A DNA stretch of 52,778 nt from an uncultured Candidatus Neoarthromitus sp. (GCA_937890765.1 CALADQ010000013.1:1-52778), one strand, 5' to 3'; positions 41,301 through 48,586 are shown, numbered from the stretch's first letter. Numbers and translations are program-made. Notes: a model not told the origin generated them from the sequence alone.

Positions 41301-43584
41301 CGAAGGTATAAATAAATACAGCATACCAAAAAGAATGTTGAAATTTTATAATTCGTACGGTGGATTTTCTAAAAATTATTCTGAGTATGTGCTTAAATTG
41401 AATGATTTTAATATAACTCCTGAATATTACAGAAATGTTTTGAAAAATGACTACATTTCTACAATGATTTCTTCACGTGGTTTTATGAGTACATGGGCTT
41501 TTGATTGTAGAGAATTTTCTATAACTGAGGATTTAACAAAAAATAGTTATGATTGTTTAGGAGAGGCTCTTTATATTAAAGAAGATGGAGATATTTGGTC
41601 TCCAACAATAAATCCTATAAGTAATGGCGAGGATTACATATTTACAAATTCTTATAATTATTTTAAATTTAAAAATAAATATAGGGAAATGGAAACTTTA
41701 GTTGAGTGTTTTGTTCCTGATGGGAAAAAATATAAAGTTTTAAAAATTACATTTTCAAATTTGTCATCGCGAAATAGAATTTTGAATTTATATTATTTTG
41801 CTCCTTTGGCTATGTCTTCCCATGGTGATTATTCTAAAAAATTATCTACTTATATAAATGAAGATTACAATTACATATATGGGGAAAATAATTTTTCAAA
41901 AAACTTTAAAAATATAAAGTCTTATTTAAAATTATTTGGTTATGATTCTGTTATGTTTACTGGTAGCAAAAAAGAATTTTTAGGAGTTAATAGTGGTTAT
42001 TTTAATCCATCAGGTGCTTCTAAAGATAAGCTTAGTAATTTAACAGGGGTTCATTTAGAATCTTGTTTGTGTTCTTCAGGTAAAATTAGTTTGTCTAGTG
42101 GTGAAGTTAGAGAAACATATATAATCTTAGGTTATGATGATAGCATTGAAAGAATAAATTCTGAATTAAATAAACTTACATGCGATAAAGGAAAATTAAA
42201 TGAATTATATTTTGATTATTTGGACAACGGAAAGAACAAATATAAAGATTTTCAAATTAAAACTCAAGATGAATATTTAGATGCAATATTTAACGGTTGG
42301 ATTTTACATCAAAATGAAAATGAAAAATTTTTGTTGAGTAACTCAAGACATGGAGAATTAAATTCTTGTGTTGATTTAATGGAAAAGTGTTTGATATATA
42401 ATTACACAGATTCAAATAAGAGCAAGAAAACTATAATAAGAGTCTTTTCTAATATGTATGAAGATGGAGGTTTTAAAGATAAGTGGAGCAATTTAACTAA
42501 AGAATTTGAAATAAACAAATCTTTATACGATTTATTTTGGATTGTTTATATAGTTGTTGATTACGTAAATATAACTGGAGATTTTGAAATTTTAGATTTT
42601 GAGATTAAGTACATGTATGATAATGAATGCAAGAAAGATATAAATATTGGATTTTCAACTTTGTATGATAAATGTTTAAAAATTATAAATAAAGCTATAG
42701 TTTACGATGAAAATAACAATTATAAATTAAATGAAAATATAAAAGATGTTAGTACGTTGTTAATGCTGAGCATGGTATTAAATGATTTTGATAAAATATT
42801 AAATCATATGAATGATGAGAAAAATAAAGTTATATTTAAAAAAATAAAATCTTTAGTGATGGACTTAGTTAAAAATAATTGTTTTAATGGAGAATTTTAT
42901 ATAAATAATTTGGACGATAAAATAAATGATAAATTTTATAGTGATATTTATTTATTGCCACAAGTTTTATCACTTCTTTGTGATGATGATGAATCTGTTT
43001 GTAGAAAAGTTATTTTTTCAATTGAAAAATATTTAGTAAATAAAGAGGTTGGATTTATAAGAGAGTTTTTTAGAAAGGGAAGCGGATTTTCTAAAAATTG
43101 TGAAAACATACAAAACAATAAAATTTTAGCTTTGTTCGTTAAAGCTCTTTGTAAATTTAATTTAAATGATAGTGCATACACTTATTTAAACTTTATGAAT
43201 CCTATTTTAAAAACAATAACAAGAAATAGTGCGAATGTTTATAGAAGGGAACCATATATAATTCCTAGTAAAATTAAGTTTGATAATTCAAACTCCTTTA
43301 AAATATTAAATGAAGACTTTAGTCATGTTTCGTCTTTATTTTATAGAGTGGTTCTTGAAGATATAATCGGATTTTATTTTTGTAAAGATGGGTTTTATTT
43401 TAATCCATGTGCTCCAAGTAATTGGAATAATTATGTTATTGAATATTTGAGGGATGAAAGTTTCTATAAAATAATAGTTAGAAAAGGTGAATTTAAAAGT
43501 TTAAAGATTAACGGAGAGAAACATGTTGAAAAAATTATAAAATTTCAAGAAAAAGGTACGCATATAATTGATATAACTATATAA
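35317..43584 (+). CDS. Cyclic beta-1,2-glucan synthase-like protein (GT84-GH189-GH94), GH94 apparently degenerate
   Basis: A 2755-aa NdvB-type membrane protein. Residues 1-360 form a helical N-terminal region. Membrane segments lie near 365-420, 760-860 and 885-925. The GT84 polymerase runs from about 435 to 740 with GWERKRGK, the DSD metal motif (577-579) and HRWIRGDW (726-733). The cyclisation domain (formerly glucoamylase-like, now GH189) spans about 980-1470 with TNIG, RGHLYNWYD, VDSGNL, WSGTMFEYL and MAHHQGM (1448-1454). GH94-like sandwich modules follow, with EDGDIWSPT from 2089. The C-terminal barrel lacks the usual FRDQ, GDWNDGM and WTWYTGSAGW motifs. It probably makes beta-1,2-glucan from UDP-glucose. 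The frame is open throughout. Confidence 0.87.
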   Translation: MNYDLLNLVYIHKCTQSKSFNLKSDFKNLNKAFKENIKGIESIESFGVRMSDSSAWIMDNFFFIENESIKLLNEDYMKLNKFNCVKENNEISPRVYSFCSFMVKNFQNVFEECEFINKLEEYESEVKLSLKEIWSVPFFLKYSILKNIYEIVEEVHRIEIQKKKAHSLFISSIKLINHGKIKLAFRKLYALLNNNVSLYMIEYIISLFNENKIEDKSVKELLNKVLKNENLTYEEIKKQNEKHLNEIRVKISMYIESIKKVSLFDWKFELERISLIHKEFLKDPSGIYEKMDYDSRNFYRTTLEKICSKNNLNEHIEAVNIINLCEKGNTNYTRHVGYYLIDDGSKIYRNIKMEKSLKKLYYFGSIFLGSVAIEISLLKYFDYLFYAKHIAIFLSILFLILIGDAWINLINYIFLNNVEKTFVPKLDYSKKIPDECKTMVTIPALLTSKEDIDELFKNLEISYICNDNDNIYFSILFDYVDTISYEGFDDKILLSYAKKCLKDLNHKYRNKVKETKFYVFTRNKVYVDSEKIYMGWERKRGKIMEFIKFIKGRESNYVDSIEDYPILKDIKYIITIDSDTKLMKNSAFKLIGCIDHVLNKAVVRTIRRRNKVIRGYGIVQPKVNVSFKSSIQTIYSKIFVGDVSSSYYNSLSSNIYQDVFSESIFIGKGIFDVDVFDEILWDAIPNNRVLSHDLIEGCFTRVLLSSDISIEEGFPSNILSNFCRLHRWIRGDWQLFPYLFRGRGINLLSKYKIFDNMRRSLIPLSFIICMVFPFLANLGVGNYYYGLLVLSLLFPLIFDLSSLTSINVTREKFLKGFSSLKDKLVQVYIMFSFIPYQAYLVLNAITKVFVRMIFTKKYILEWKSFQEVEKSSKNSIYNYIEKMFSNVLFGLLTLGFSFYLDAYEMILPSFVFLTSPFIAFYLSRRYGYEKSKINYSQNLFLRALSRSIFAYFEDFSSEATNYLICDNYQEDPSIGIVKRTSPTNIGMSLSTFVLARDFGFITVVDTVNRIKNIINSIELLPIYRGHLYNWYDIENMVPLGDRYVSTVDSGNLLASYYLCKKSLEDILTKPIIHKDLIKAFEEMAYLSNNFNEEHLYREVVKKGYACSDYVSYIKFLEELKDKSLENISKLSKDNIDVYWHIKINESANNFLNEILQITDSLHEIPNFKLHNFGELFINENIISLKEKLLKFKNDYNNLSVKSNVVDLKISQVINNVEEIINNITYLIEKIDFKIDSMDFKFLYNKGKNLMSIGYDCENDLLDENCYDLLASEVRIASFLAISKGDIPIEHWFKLGRLGVNIGKTKTLMSWSGTMFEYLMPMLYMKAYPETLFYETYKGCVKAQTKYAWSKRMPFGISESCFYEFDSELNYQYKAFGVPNLSIKKDYNNLVVSPYSSIMSLMVDFKKSMKNIKNLNSLGALGRYGFYEALDFTKERNRDRKYSIVKNYMAHHQGMSFMALSNVLMESLCQKRFENILQLSSVCELLTESLSNISINKVKENKFLSNACTLEDEFIPRIVKYKKDEISDMQIYSNENCFLGISSSGGGYLKFGNDYVSKLSSDFTNENVYGSIYIKDTDSGEFFTNTYLPCKNDNVKYVCEFKLNKVKFRANSSDMQVISEILISNDDNVEVRKLIIKNLTSLKKNIEVTTYFESEISNETFDYVEEKSCVICGNSDDSKFMGHGVYYIDDNISGIEFENSKECFIGRGGSLENPFSMRLNSNYGNTRISNNGNFIMSLRLEGNLNPHSHISLYFINVFEESKENVISLMDKYTNLNILYSLFNDNLYGLKVMINDFKISPVELSLFNFMTSRILYGMPNKNYELNSNLNVKDIISHNVDISIPIVSVEISSMKDLKNVETLVKSYVYFMNKGFKFNLIILNSYLGYDKCIEDEIDKLILYYDLKDKINVDNGVYVILCNLYKSACEIVKNISNIFIKGGSENIYDQLGFVVKDFQEVLKSERTENLIIPKNSGPILNKNIIFQKYLFEMSNEISDYEGINKYSIPKRMLKFYNSYGGFSKNYSEYVLKLNDFNITPEYYRNVLKNDYISTMISSRGFMSTWAFDCREFSITEDLTKNSYDCLGEALYIKEDGDIWSPTINPISNGEDYIFTNSYNYFKFKNKYREMETLVECFVPDGKKYKVLKITFSNLSSRNRILNLYYFAPLAMSSHGDYSKKLSTYINEDYNYIYGENNFSKNFKNIKSYLKLFGYDSVMFTGSKKEFLGVNSGYFNPSGASKDKLSNLTGVHLESCLCSSGKISLSSGEVRETYIILGYDDSIERINSELNKLTCDKGKLNELYFDYLDNGKNKYKDFQIKTQDEYLDAIFNGWILHQNENEKFLLSNSRHGELNSCVDLMEKCLIYNYTDSNKSKKTIIRVFSNMYEDGGFKDKWSNLTKEFEINKSLYDLFWIVYIVVDYVNITGDFEILDFEIKYMYDNECKKDINIGFSTLYDKCLKIINKAIVYDENNNYKLNENIKDVSTLLMLSMVLNDFDKILNHMNDEKNKVIFKKIKSLVMDLVKNNCFNGEFYINNLDDKINDKFYSDIYLLPQVLSLLCDDDESVCRKVIFSIEKYLVNKEVGFIREFFRKGSGFSKNCENIQNNKILALFVKALCKFNLNDSAYTYLNFMNPILKTITRNSANVYRREPYIIPSKIKFDNSNSFKILNEDFSHVSSLFYRVVLEDIIGFYFCKDGFYFNPCAPSNWNNYVIEYLRDESFYKIIVRKGEFKSLKINGEKHVEKIIKFQEKGTHIIDITI

Positions 43585-43595
43585 TTCGGTTTTTA

Positions 43596-43640
43596 AAATA
43601 CTTTTCCACAAATTTTATGTGGAAAAGTATTTATTTTTGT
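43596..43640 (+). terminator. Rho-independent terminator after the glucan synthase gene
   Basis: Fourteen perfect base pairs, aaatacttttccac (43596-43609) with gtggaaaagtattt (43619-43632), have a 9-base loop and are followed by a T-rich run. Confidence 0.88.
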
Positions 43641-43924
43641 GGAAAAGGTGTAATTAAATGCGATGAATATTAGAAATTTTATGTTTATAATATTGTATTT
43701 AATAAAGTTAATATATATAAATTTTAGTAAAAATATCAATTATTTCAATAAAAAATACATAAATAAACCTAAAAATTTAAAAAAATTTATAGTTATCAAC
43801 AAATAAATGTGAATAGTGTTGATAACTATTTGTATATAATTTAAATTAAATTCTCATTTTATAAATTTATTTATATGTGATAGAATTTTAATGAAAATAT
43901 TTTTAATCTAAGAGGGAAGAGAGA
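43633..43924 (+). other. AT-rich intergenic region upstream of tyrS with a 12-bp inverted repeat
   Basis: No ORF is visible here. A perfect inverted repeat, atagttatcaac (43789-43800) and gttgataactat (43818-43829), encloses 17 bases. A possible promoter is TTGTAT (43693-43698) with TATAAA (43716-43721), spacer 17. No T-box hallmark was seen. Several 9-mers resemble DnaA boxes (see findings). Confidence 0.6.
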
Positions 43925-45142
43925 ATGGGTTTAGTTAAAGAATTAGAGAGTCGTGGTTTTATTAAACAAATGACGCATGAAGATGAGATAAAGAAGTTAA
44001 TCGAAAATGATAAGATAGTTTTTTATATAGGGTATGATCCTACAGCGGATAGTTTAACTGTGGGACATTTTGTTACGCTTATGCTTATGTCTCATATGCA
44101 GAAGTATGGTCACAAACCTGTTGTTTTAGTTGGCGGTGGAACTGTAATGGTTGGAGATCCTACAGGAAAAACCGATATGAGGAAAATGCTTTCTCGTGAT
44201 GTTATTAATGAAAATGTTCGTAAAATAAAGAGTCAAATAGAAAAATTTATAGATTTTTCAGATGATAAAGCTATTATGATTGATAATTCAGAATGGCTTT
44301 TGAATTTAAATTACATAGATTTTTTAAGAGAAATAGGAGTAAATTTTTCCGTTAACAGTATGCTTAGGGCTGAATGTTTCAAGCAAAGATTTGAAAAGGG
44401 ATTAAGTTTTTTGGAGTTTAACTACATGATTATGCAGGCTTATGACTTTTTGGTTTTAAATGATAAGTATAATTGTGTAATGGAACTTGGTGGTGATGAT
44501 CAGTGGTCGAACATGATTGCTGGTATGGATTTAGTTAGAAGGAAAAGTGGAAAAAAAGTTTATGCCATGACTTGTAATCTTCTTTTAACAAGTGATGGAA
44601 AGAAAATGGGGAAAACAGAAGGTGGAGCTATATGGCTTGATAGTGAGAAAACTTCTGTTTATGATTTCTACCAATATTGGAGAAACATTGATGATAAAGA
44701 TGTTGAAAAAACTTTGAAGATGCTTACGTTTTTATCCCTTGAAGAAATAGCAAATTTGTGTAATGTTTCTGGGGAGGAGATTAATAAAGCGAAAGAGATT
44801 TTAGCTTTTGAGATTACGAAAATTATTCATGGTGAAGAAGAAGCATTAAGATGTATGGAAGCATCAAGAGCTTTATTTTCTAAAGGCGGAAATTTAGAAG
44901 GAGCACCTAATTTTGAGATTGGAGAAAATAGATTTGGGGAAAATGTTTTGGATGTTTTGGTTTCGTTAAATATTTTTCCATCTAAATCCGAAGGAAGAAG
45001 ATTAATAATTCAGGGTGGAGTTTCTCTTAATGATGTTAAAATTAATGATGTTAATCTTAAACTTGAGAAAGATTATTTTAAAGAGGGAAAATGTATAGTC
45101 AAAAAGGGAAAGAAAAGTTTTTATGTTTTGAATTTGGCGTAA
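43925..45142 (+). CDS. tyrS: Tyrosyl-tRNA synthetase
   Basis: This class I aminoacyl-tRNA synthetase has 405 aa. The nucleotide-binding YIGYDPTADSLTVGHF carries the HIGH-equivalent VGHF, and KKMGKTEGG is the KMSKS-equivalent loop. MIMQAYDF and GGDDQWSNM form the tyrosine site. A C-terminal S4 domain (KSEGRRLIIQGGVSLNDVKI) binds tRNA. The start is ATG 43925 after gagggaagaga. It is monocistronic with a strong terminator. Confidence 0.96.
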   Translation: MGLVKELESRGFIKQMTHEDEIKKLIENDKIVFYIGYDPTADSLTVGHFVTLMLMSHMQKYGHKPVVLVGGGTVMVGDPTGKTDMRKMLSRDVINENVRKIKSQIEKFIDFSDDKAIMIDNSEWLLNLNYIDFLREIGVNFSVNSMLRAECFKQRFEKGLSFLEFNYMIMQAYDFLVLNDKYNCVMELGGDDQWSNMIAGMDLVRRKSGKKVYAMTCNLLLTSDGKKMGKTEGGAIWLDSEKTSVYDFYQYWRNIDDKDVEKTLKMLTFLSLEEIANLCNVSGEEINKAKEILAFEITKIIHGEEEALRCMEASRALFSKGGNLEGAPNFEIGENRFGENVLDVLVSLNIFPSKSEGRRLIIQGGVSLNDVKINDVNLKLEKDYFKEGKCIVKKGKKSFYVLNLA

Positions 45143-45147
45143 AATAT

Positions 45148-45176
45148 AAAAGACTAGTTAGGCACTAGTCTTTTTT
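45148..45176. terminator. Terminator after tyrS
   Basis: aaaagactagt (45148-45158) pairs with actagtctttt (45164-45174), with a 5-base loop and six or more Ts. The A-rich left flank lets it also act for the convergent minus-strand small ORF that ends at 45175. Confidence 0.92.
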
Positions 45177-45330
45177 ATATGAAAAAATCGTTATTAATAG
45201 GGTCATGATCTGCATTTTCATTTATATCATTTGTATATTCGTTGTAAACGGGAGTATTGTTAAAATCATTGTTGTTTTCATCAACAAGATCAAAAATATT
45301 TTCTACATCCCAAAGGTCTCTAGGATCCAT
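45175..45330 (-). CDS. Small acidic protein of unknown function (51 aa)
   Basis: A 51-aa ORF on the minus strand, from ATG 45330 with an aaaggaag ribosome site to TAA overlapping the tyrS terminator. It begins MDPRDLWDVENIFDLVDEN and is rich in Asp, Asn and Glu (strongly acidic). It lies 45 bases downstream of dpaA on the same strand and may share its transcript. I do not recognise a family. Good ribosome site, spacing and clean end support it as real. Confidence 0.55.
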   Translation of the reverse strand: MDPRDLWDVENIFDLVDENNNDFNNTPVYNEYTNDINENADHDPINNDFFI

Positions 45331-45375
45331 AAAAATCACTTCCTTTGAGATTAGTCTTAGAAAAATTAATAAAAA

Positions 45376-46206
45376 TTATTCATTTTTTAAAATTCTCTTT
45401 AAAAAATTAAAAATTGCGTTTGATGCACTTTTGCTTGAAACTTTTCCAGGTACGCCTAAATAGTGGAGGGTTTTAATGTCTCTATGTTTTGCGTAAGAAA
45501 AATCTACACCACCAGGGATAGAAGATAAATCTAAAATAAAAGTTTTGTTTGGATTTATGGAGTCAAGAACTTTTTTGTCAATTATTAAACTTGGAATTGT
45601 GTTTACTATTACATCAAAATATTTAGCTTCATCGTAAAATTTATTTAAGGTTCTGGATTTTATATTATCAACTTTTGTGTAAATATAATTTATTGAAGGA
45701 TTGTTATAAACAATTAATTCATTGCATAAAGGAAAAATTCTTTTGGAGAGAGCTTTTGAAACTCGGCCATAACCAGTTATACATATTTTTGATTCGAATA
45801 AGCTTTTTTCATTTTCGTGAATAATTTTTTCGATAGAGCCTTCAGCTGTTATGATTGCATTTATTAATGTAAATTCTTCATCCTTAAGAATGTTTATGAA
45901 ATTTAAATTTTCGTTTTGTAAAAATTCTTCATCGTCTTTTGAAAATCCACCAATAATTTTTCCCTTAAAATTCTTTAAAAAATTCAATACTTTAATTGAA
46001 GGAATTTTTGTTTCGTAAAAAGGAGAATTTAAAAAATCTTTTTTAGAAAATGGAATTGGGAGAAATATAATTTCAAAATTATTTAAATCTTCTTCAACTT
46101 CTTCCACAGAATCCAAAAACATATCTTTAACGTAGAAATTTTCATTTATAAGCGTTTGTTTTAAGTGAATGAAACGATTATCTCCACCTATTATTAATAT
46201 TTTCAT
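45376..46206 (-). CDS. dpaA: Dipicolinate synthase subunit A (SpoVFA/DpaA-like)
   Basis: DpaA converts the cyclic product of dihydrodipicolinate synthase towards dipicolinic acid, the spore-core calcium chelator. The product has 276 aa. The N-terminal IIGGDNRFIHL and a central Rossmann NAD(P)-binding fold (ICITGYGRVSKALSKRI) are typical, as is the closing HYLGVPGKVSSKSA. The usual partner dpaB is not next to it. The start is ATG 46206 with aaggag. Expression in the mother cell during sporulation is expected from the family; a CATA-containing stretch upstream is only suggestive. Confidence 0.83.
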   Translation of the reverse strand: MKILIIGGDNRFIHLKQTLINENFYVKDMFLDSVEEVEEDLNNFEIIFLPIPFSKKDFLNSPFYETKIPSIKVLNFLKNFKGKIIGGFSKDDEEFLQNENLNFINILKDEEFTLINAIITAEGSIEKIIHENEKSLFESKICITGYGRVSKALSKRIFPLCNELIVYNNPSINYIYTKVDNIKSRTLNKFYDEAKYFDVIVNTIPSLIIDKKVLDSINPNKTFILDLSSIPGGVDFSYAKHRDIKTLHYLGVPGKVSSKSASNAIFNFLKRILKNE

Positions 46207-46298
46207 AGAAAAGCTCCTTGAATTTAATTATTTTCATTTAAATTTATGATATTATTTAATTTAAAATTTGATATATTAATTTAATTTGAGGTATTTAT

Positions 46299-46751
46299 AT
46301 GAATTTTAAAATTAAAACTTTTGATGAGCTTACTAAGAGAGAATTATATGAAATTTTGAAATTAAGAGCTTCTGTTTTCATCGTTGAACAAGGAAGTATA
46401 TACAATGATTTAGATGGCCTTGATTACAATTGCTATCATGTGTTTGTTGAAAATGAAAATTCCATAATTGCTTACCTTAGAATTTTTAATAGGGGAGTTA
46501 ATTTTGAAGAAGTTTCATTTGGAAGAGTTGTAACTGACACTCAAAGAAGAAGAGAGGGTTTAGGAAAATTTTTAGTCGAAAAAAGTATAGACTTTGTTCG
46601 TGATGTAATGAAAGAAAATATTATAAGAATAAAAGCTCAAAGTTATGCAGTTCCTTTTTATGAAAAAATAGGATTTGTAAAAGAGGGAAATGAATATGTG
46701 AAAGATAGACTTCCACATTTTAATATGGTTTATAAAGAAAAGGTGCAATAA
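46299..46751 (+). CDS. GNAT N-acetyltransferase, ElaA family
   Basis: The product has 150 aa. It opens with FDELTKRELYEILKLRASVFIVEQ and has YNDLDGLDYNCYHVF, typical of ElaA-type GNATs. The acetyl-CoA loop appears as RRREGLGKFLV, followed by a C-terminal VPFYEKIGFV motif. The acceptor is unknown. It is divergent from dpaA and ends in its own hairpin. Confidence 0.85.
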   Translation: MNFKIKTFDELTKRELYEILKLRASVFIVEQGSIYNDLDGLDYNCYHVFVENENSIIAYLRIFNRGVNFEEVSFGRVVTDTQRRREGLGKFLVEKSIDFVRDVMKENIIRIKAQSYAVPFYEKIGFVKEGNEYVKDRLPHFNMVYKEKVQ

Positions 46752-46767
46752 GCACCTTTAATTTTTT
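46738..46767. terminator. Terminator after the GNAT gene
   Basis: aaaggtgc (46739-46746) pairs with gcaccttt (46752-46759) across a 5-base loop, followed by a T-rich run. The stem includes the GNAT stop and the stop of the minus-strand 57-aa ORF, so the convergent genes share it. Confidence 0.82.
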
Positions 46768-46931
46768 AATGGATTTTCTGTGTAATCAAATTCTTGAGAA
46801 GCAATATTGTTTACAACAATTGGATTTGATTTTGGATTGGGAACATTTGAATGAGTTTCTTTTCGTGCTTTCTTAACGTACTTGTTAGTTTCATCAGATA
46901 TTCTCATGTTTGGCCCATAATATTTTTCCAT
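46758..46931 (-). CDS. Small protein of unknown function (57 aa)
   Basis: Minus strand, ATG 46931 after aaaaggag with 7-base spacing; 57 aa, stop at 46758-46760. It begins MEKYYGPNMRISDETNKYVK and contains a Pro/Asn-rich stretch (NVPNPKSNPIVVNN). No membrane segment or cysteines. It is downstream of prfC's strand-mates only in the sense of direction: prfC ends 46991 upstream of it, a gap of 59 bases, so readthrough from prfC is possible. I do not recognise the family. Confidence 0.6.
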   Translation of the reverse strand: MEKYYGPNMRISDETNKYVKKARKETHSNVPNPKSNPIVVNNIASQEFDYTENPLKN

Positions 46932-46990
46932 TTTTAAAACTCCTTTTAAATAAAATTAAACGAATATAGTATTGGCCACATTATTAAATT

Positions 46991-48586
46991 TTAATCTTTA
47001 AACTTTCCAATGTCTGATAAAACTATTGAAGGATTTTTATCTATTGCCCATTGAATACTCCAAGTATTTTGAAAAATTAAAATATTTCTCCTTTTTAAGT
47101 CTTCAGCTTTTTTTGTATCGCTTGTTAAAATGAGGTCGTGCATTTTCACATCGCTTTTCTCAATCCATCGTATAAAGTTGTAAGGAATTTTTGTAATTTT
47201 AATTTCAGTGTTGTATTCATTTTTAAGTCTGTATTCCAAAACTTCAAATTGCAAATTTCCAATTACTCCAACAATAACTTCTTCCATGCCAAAATTGTAT
47301 TCTTTGAAAACTTGAATCGCTCCTTCTTGTGCTATTTGTGTAATCCCTTTTATAAATTGTTTTCGTTTCATTGAATTGATAGGTTTTACATTTGCAAAAA
47401 GCTCAGGAGAAAATGAGGGCATTTCATTAAATTTAAATTTTTTGTTAGAAGTTGTTAAGGTGTCGCCTATTGAAAAAATTCCAGGATCAAACACTCCAAT
47501 AATATCACCAGGGTAAGCTTCATCAATTATTTCTTTTTCCTGAGCGAAAAATTGTTGAGGTTGAGATAGTTTTATTTTTTCATTGTTTTGAACGTGAGAA
47601 ACTTCCATTCCCTTATTAAATTTTCCAGAACATATTCTCATAAATGCAATTCTATCTCTATGTTTTGGATTCATATTTGCTTGTATTTTAAATACAAATG
47701 CCGAAAAAAATTCTTCATAAGGAGATATATCTCCAATTGTAGATTCTCTAGATGAAGGAGGAGAGGAATATTCTAAGAAATTTTTAAGAAATATTTCTAC
47801 GCCAAAGTTTGTAATGGCAGAGCCAAAAAAAACAGGAGTGAGTTTTCCTTTTAAAATGTCTTCATGATTTAAATCTTGATCCAATAAATCTAAAAGTTCA
47901 ATGTCTTCAATTAAACTTTTGTGAGTATTTTCTCCAAGAATTTTTTTAAATGATTCGTCTTTATAATTTCCAGAGTGTGAAGTTAATATATTTTGTCCGT
48001 GATTTTTTGAATCGAAAGTGTAAATTTTTTCTTCAGTCCTTTGATAAATTCCTTTGAAGTCTTGTCCACATCCGATTGGCCAATTTACGGGATAACATTT
48101 TATACCGAGTTCTTTTTCAATTTCATCCAAAAGCTCAAAAGGATTTTTAATTTCTCTATCTATTTTGTTTATAAAAGTGAAAATAGGAATGTTTCTCAAA
48201 GCGCAAACGTGAAAAAGTTTTTTTGTTTGAAGCTCTATTCCTTTTGCTCCATCTATAACCATAACAGCAGAATCGGCAGCAACTAAAGTTCTATATGTAT
48301 CTTCTGAAAAATCTTCGTGTCCAGGGGTATCTAGTATGTTAATGCAATAATTATCATAATGAAATTGAAGAACGGAACTTGTAACAGAAATACCTCTTTG
48401 CTTTTCTATATCCATCCAATCTGATGTTGCGTGTTTAGAAGCTTTTCTAGCTTTAACAGAACCAGCTAGTCTAATTGCTCCACCATATAAAAGAAGTTTT
48501 TCAGTTAAAGTAGTTTTTCCAGCGTCAGGATGAGAAATTATTGCGAAAGTTCTTCTTTTGTTAATTTCGTTTAAAAAATTGTTCAT
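46991..48586 (-). CDS. prfC: Peptide chain release factor 3
   Basis: RF3 is a translational GTPase that recycles RF1/RF2 after termination, 531 aa. The G1 motif SHPDAGKTTLTEKLL is at about residue 18, and DWMDIEKQRGISVTSSV is the effector loop. DTPGHEDFSEDTYRTL (G3) and FINKIDRE (G4) follow. The protein matches RF3 rather than EF-G in length and in the C-terminal GVIGNLQFEVLEYRLKNEY. ATG 48586 follows gagagg. Confidence 0.95.
   Translation of the reverse strand: MNNFLNEINKRRTFAIISHPDAGKTTLTEKLLLYGGAIRLAGSVKARKASKHATSDWMDIEKQRGISVTSSVLQFHYDNYCINILDTPGHEDFSEDTYRTLVAADSAVMVIDGAKGIELQTKKLFHVCALRNIPIFTFINKIDREIKNPFELLDEIEKELGIKCYPVNWPIGCGQDFKGIYQRTEEKIYTFDSKNHGQNILTSHSGNYKDESFKKILGENTHKSLIEDIELLDLLDQDLNHEDILKGKLTPVFFGSAITNFGVEIFLKNFLEYSSPPSSRESTIGDISPYEEFFSAFVFKIQANMNPKHRDRIAFMRICSGKFNKGMEVSHVQNNEKIKLSQPQQFFAQEKEIIDEAYPGDIIGVFDPGIFSIGDTLTTSNKKFKFNEMPSFSPELFANVKPINSMKRKQFIKGITQIAQEGAIQVFKEYNFGMEEVIVGVIGNLQFEVLEYRLKNEYNTEIKITKIPYNFIRWIEKSDVKMHDLILTSDTKKAEDLKRRNILIFQNTWSIQWAIDKNPSIVLSDIGKFKD

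Noticed and set aside
43600..43830. Chromosomal origin of replication
   Set aside because: DnaA-box-like 9-mers are present, but dnaA, dnaN, rpmH or gyr genes are absent, so an origin call is not supported.
45257..45463. 68-aa plus-strand ORF between tyrS and dpaA
   Set aside because: It runs antisense across the end of dpaA and the better-supported 51-aa minus-strand ORF.
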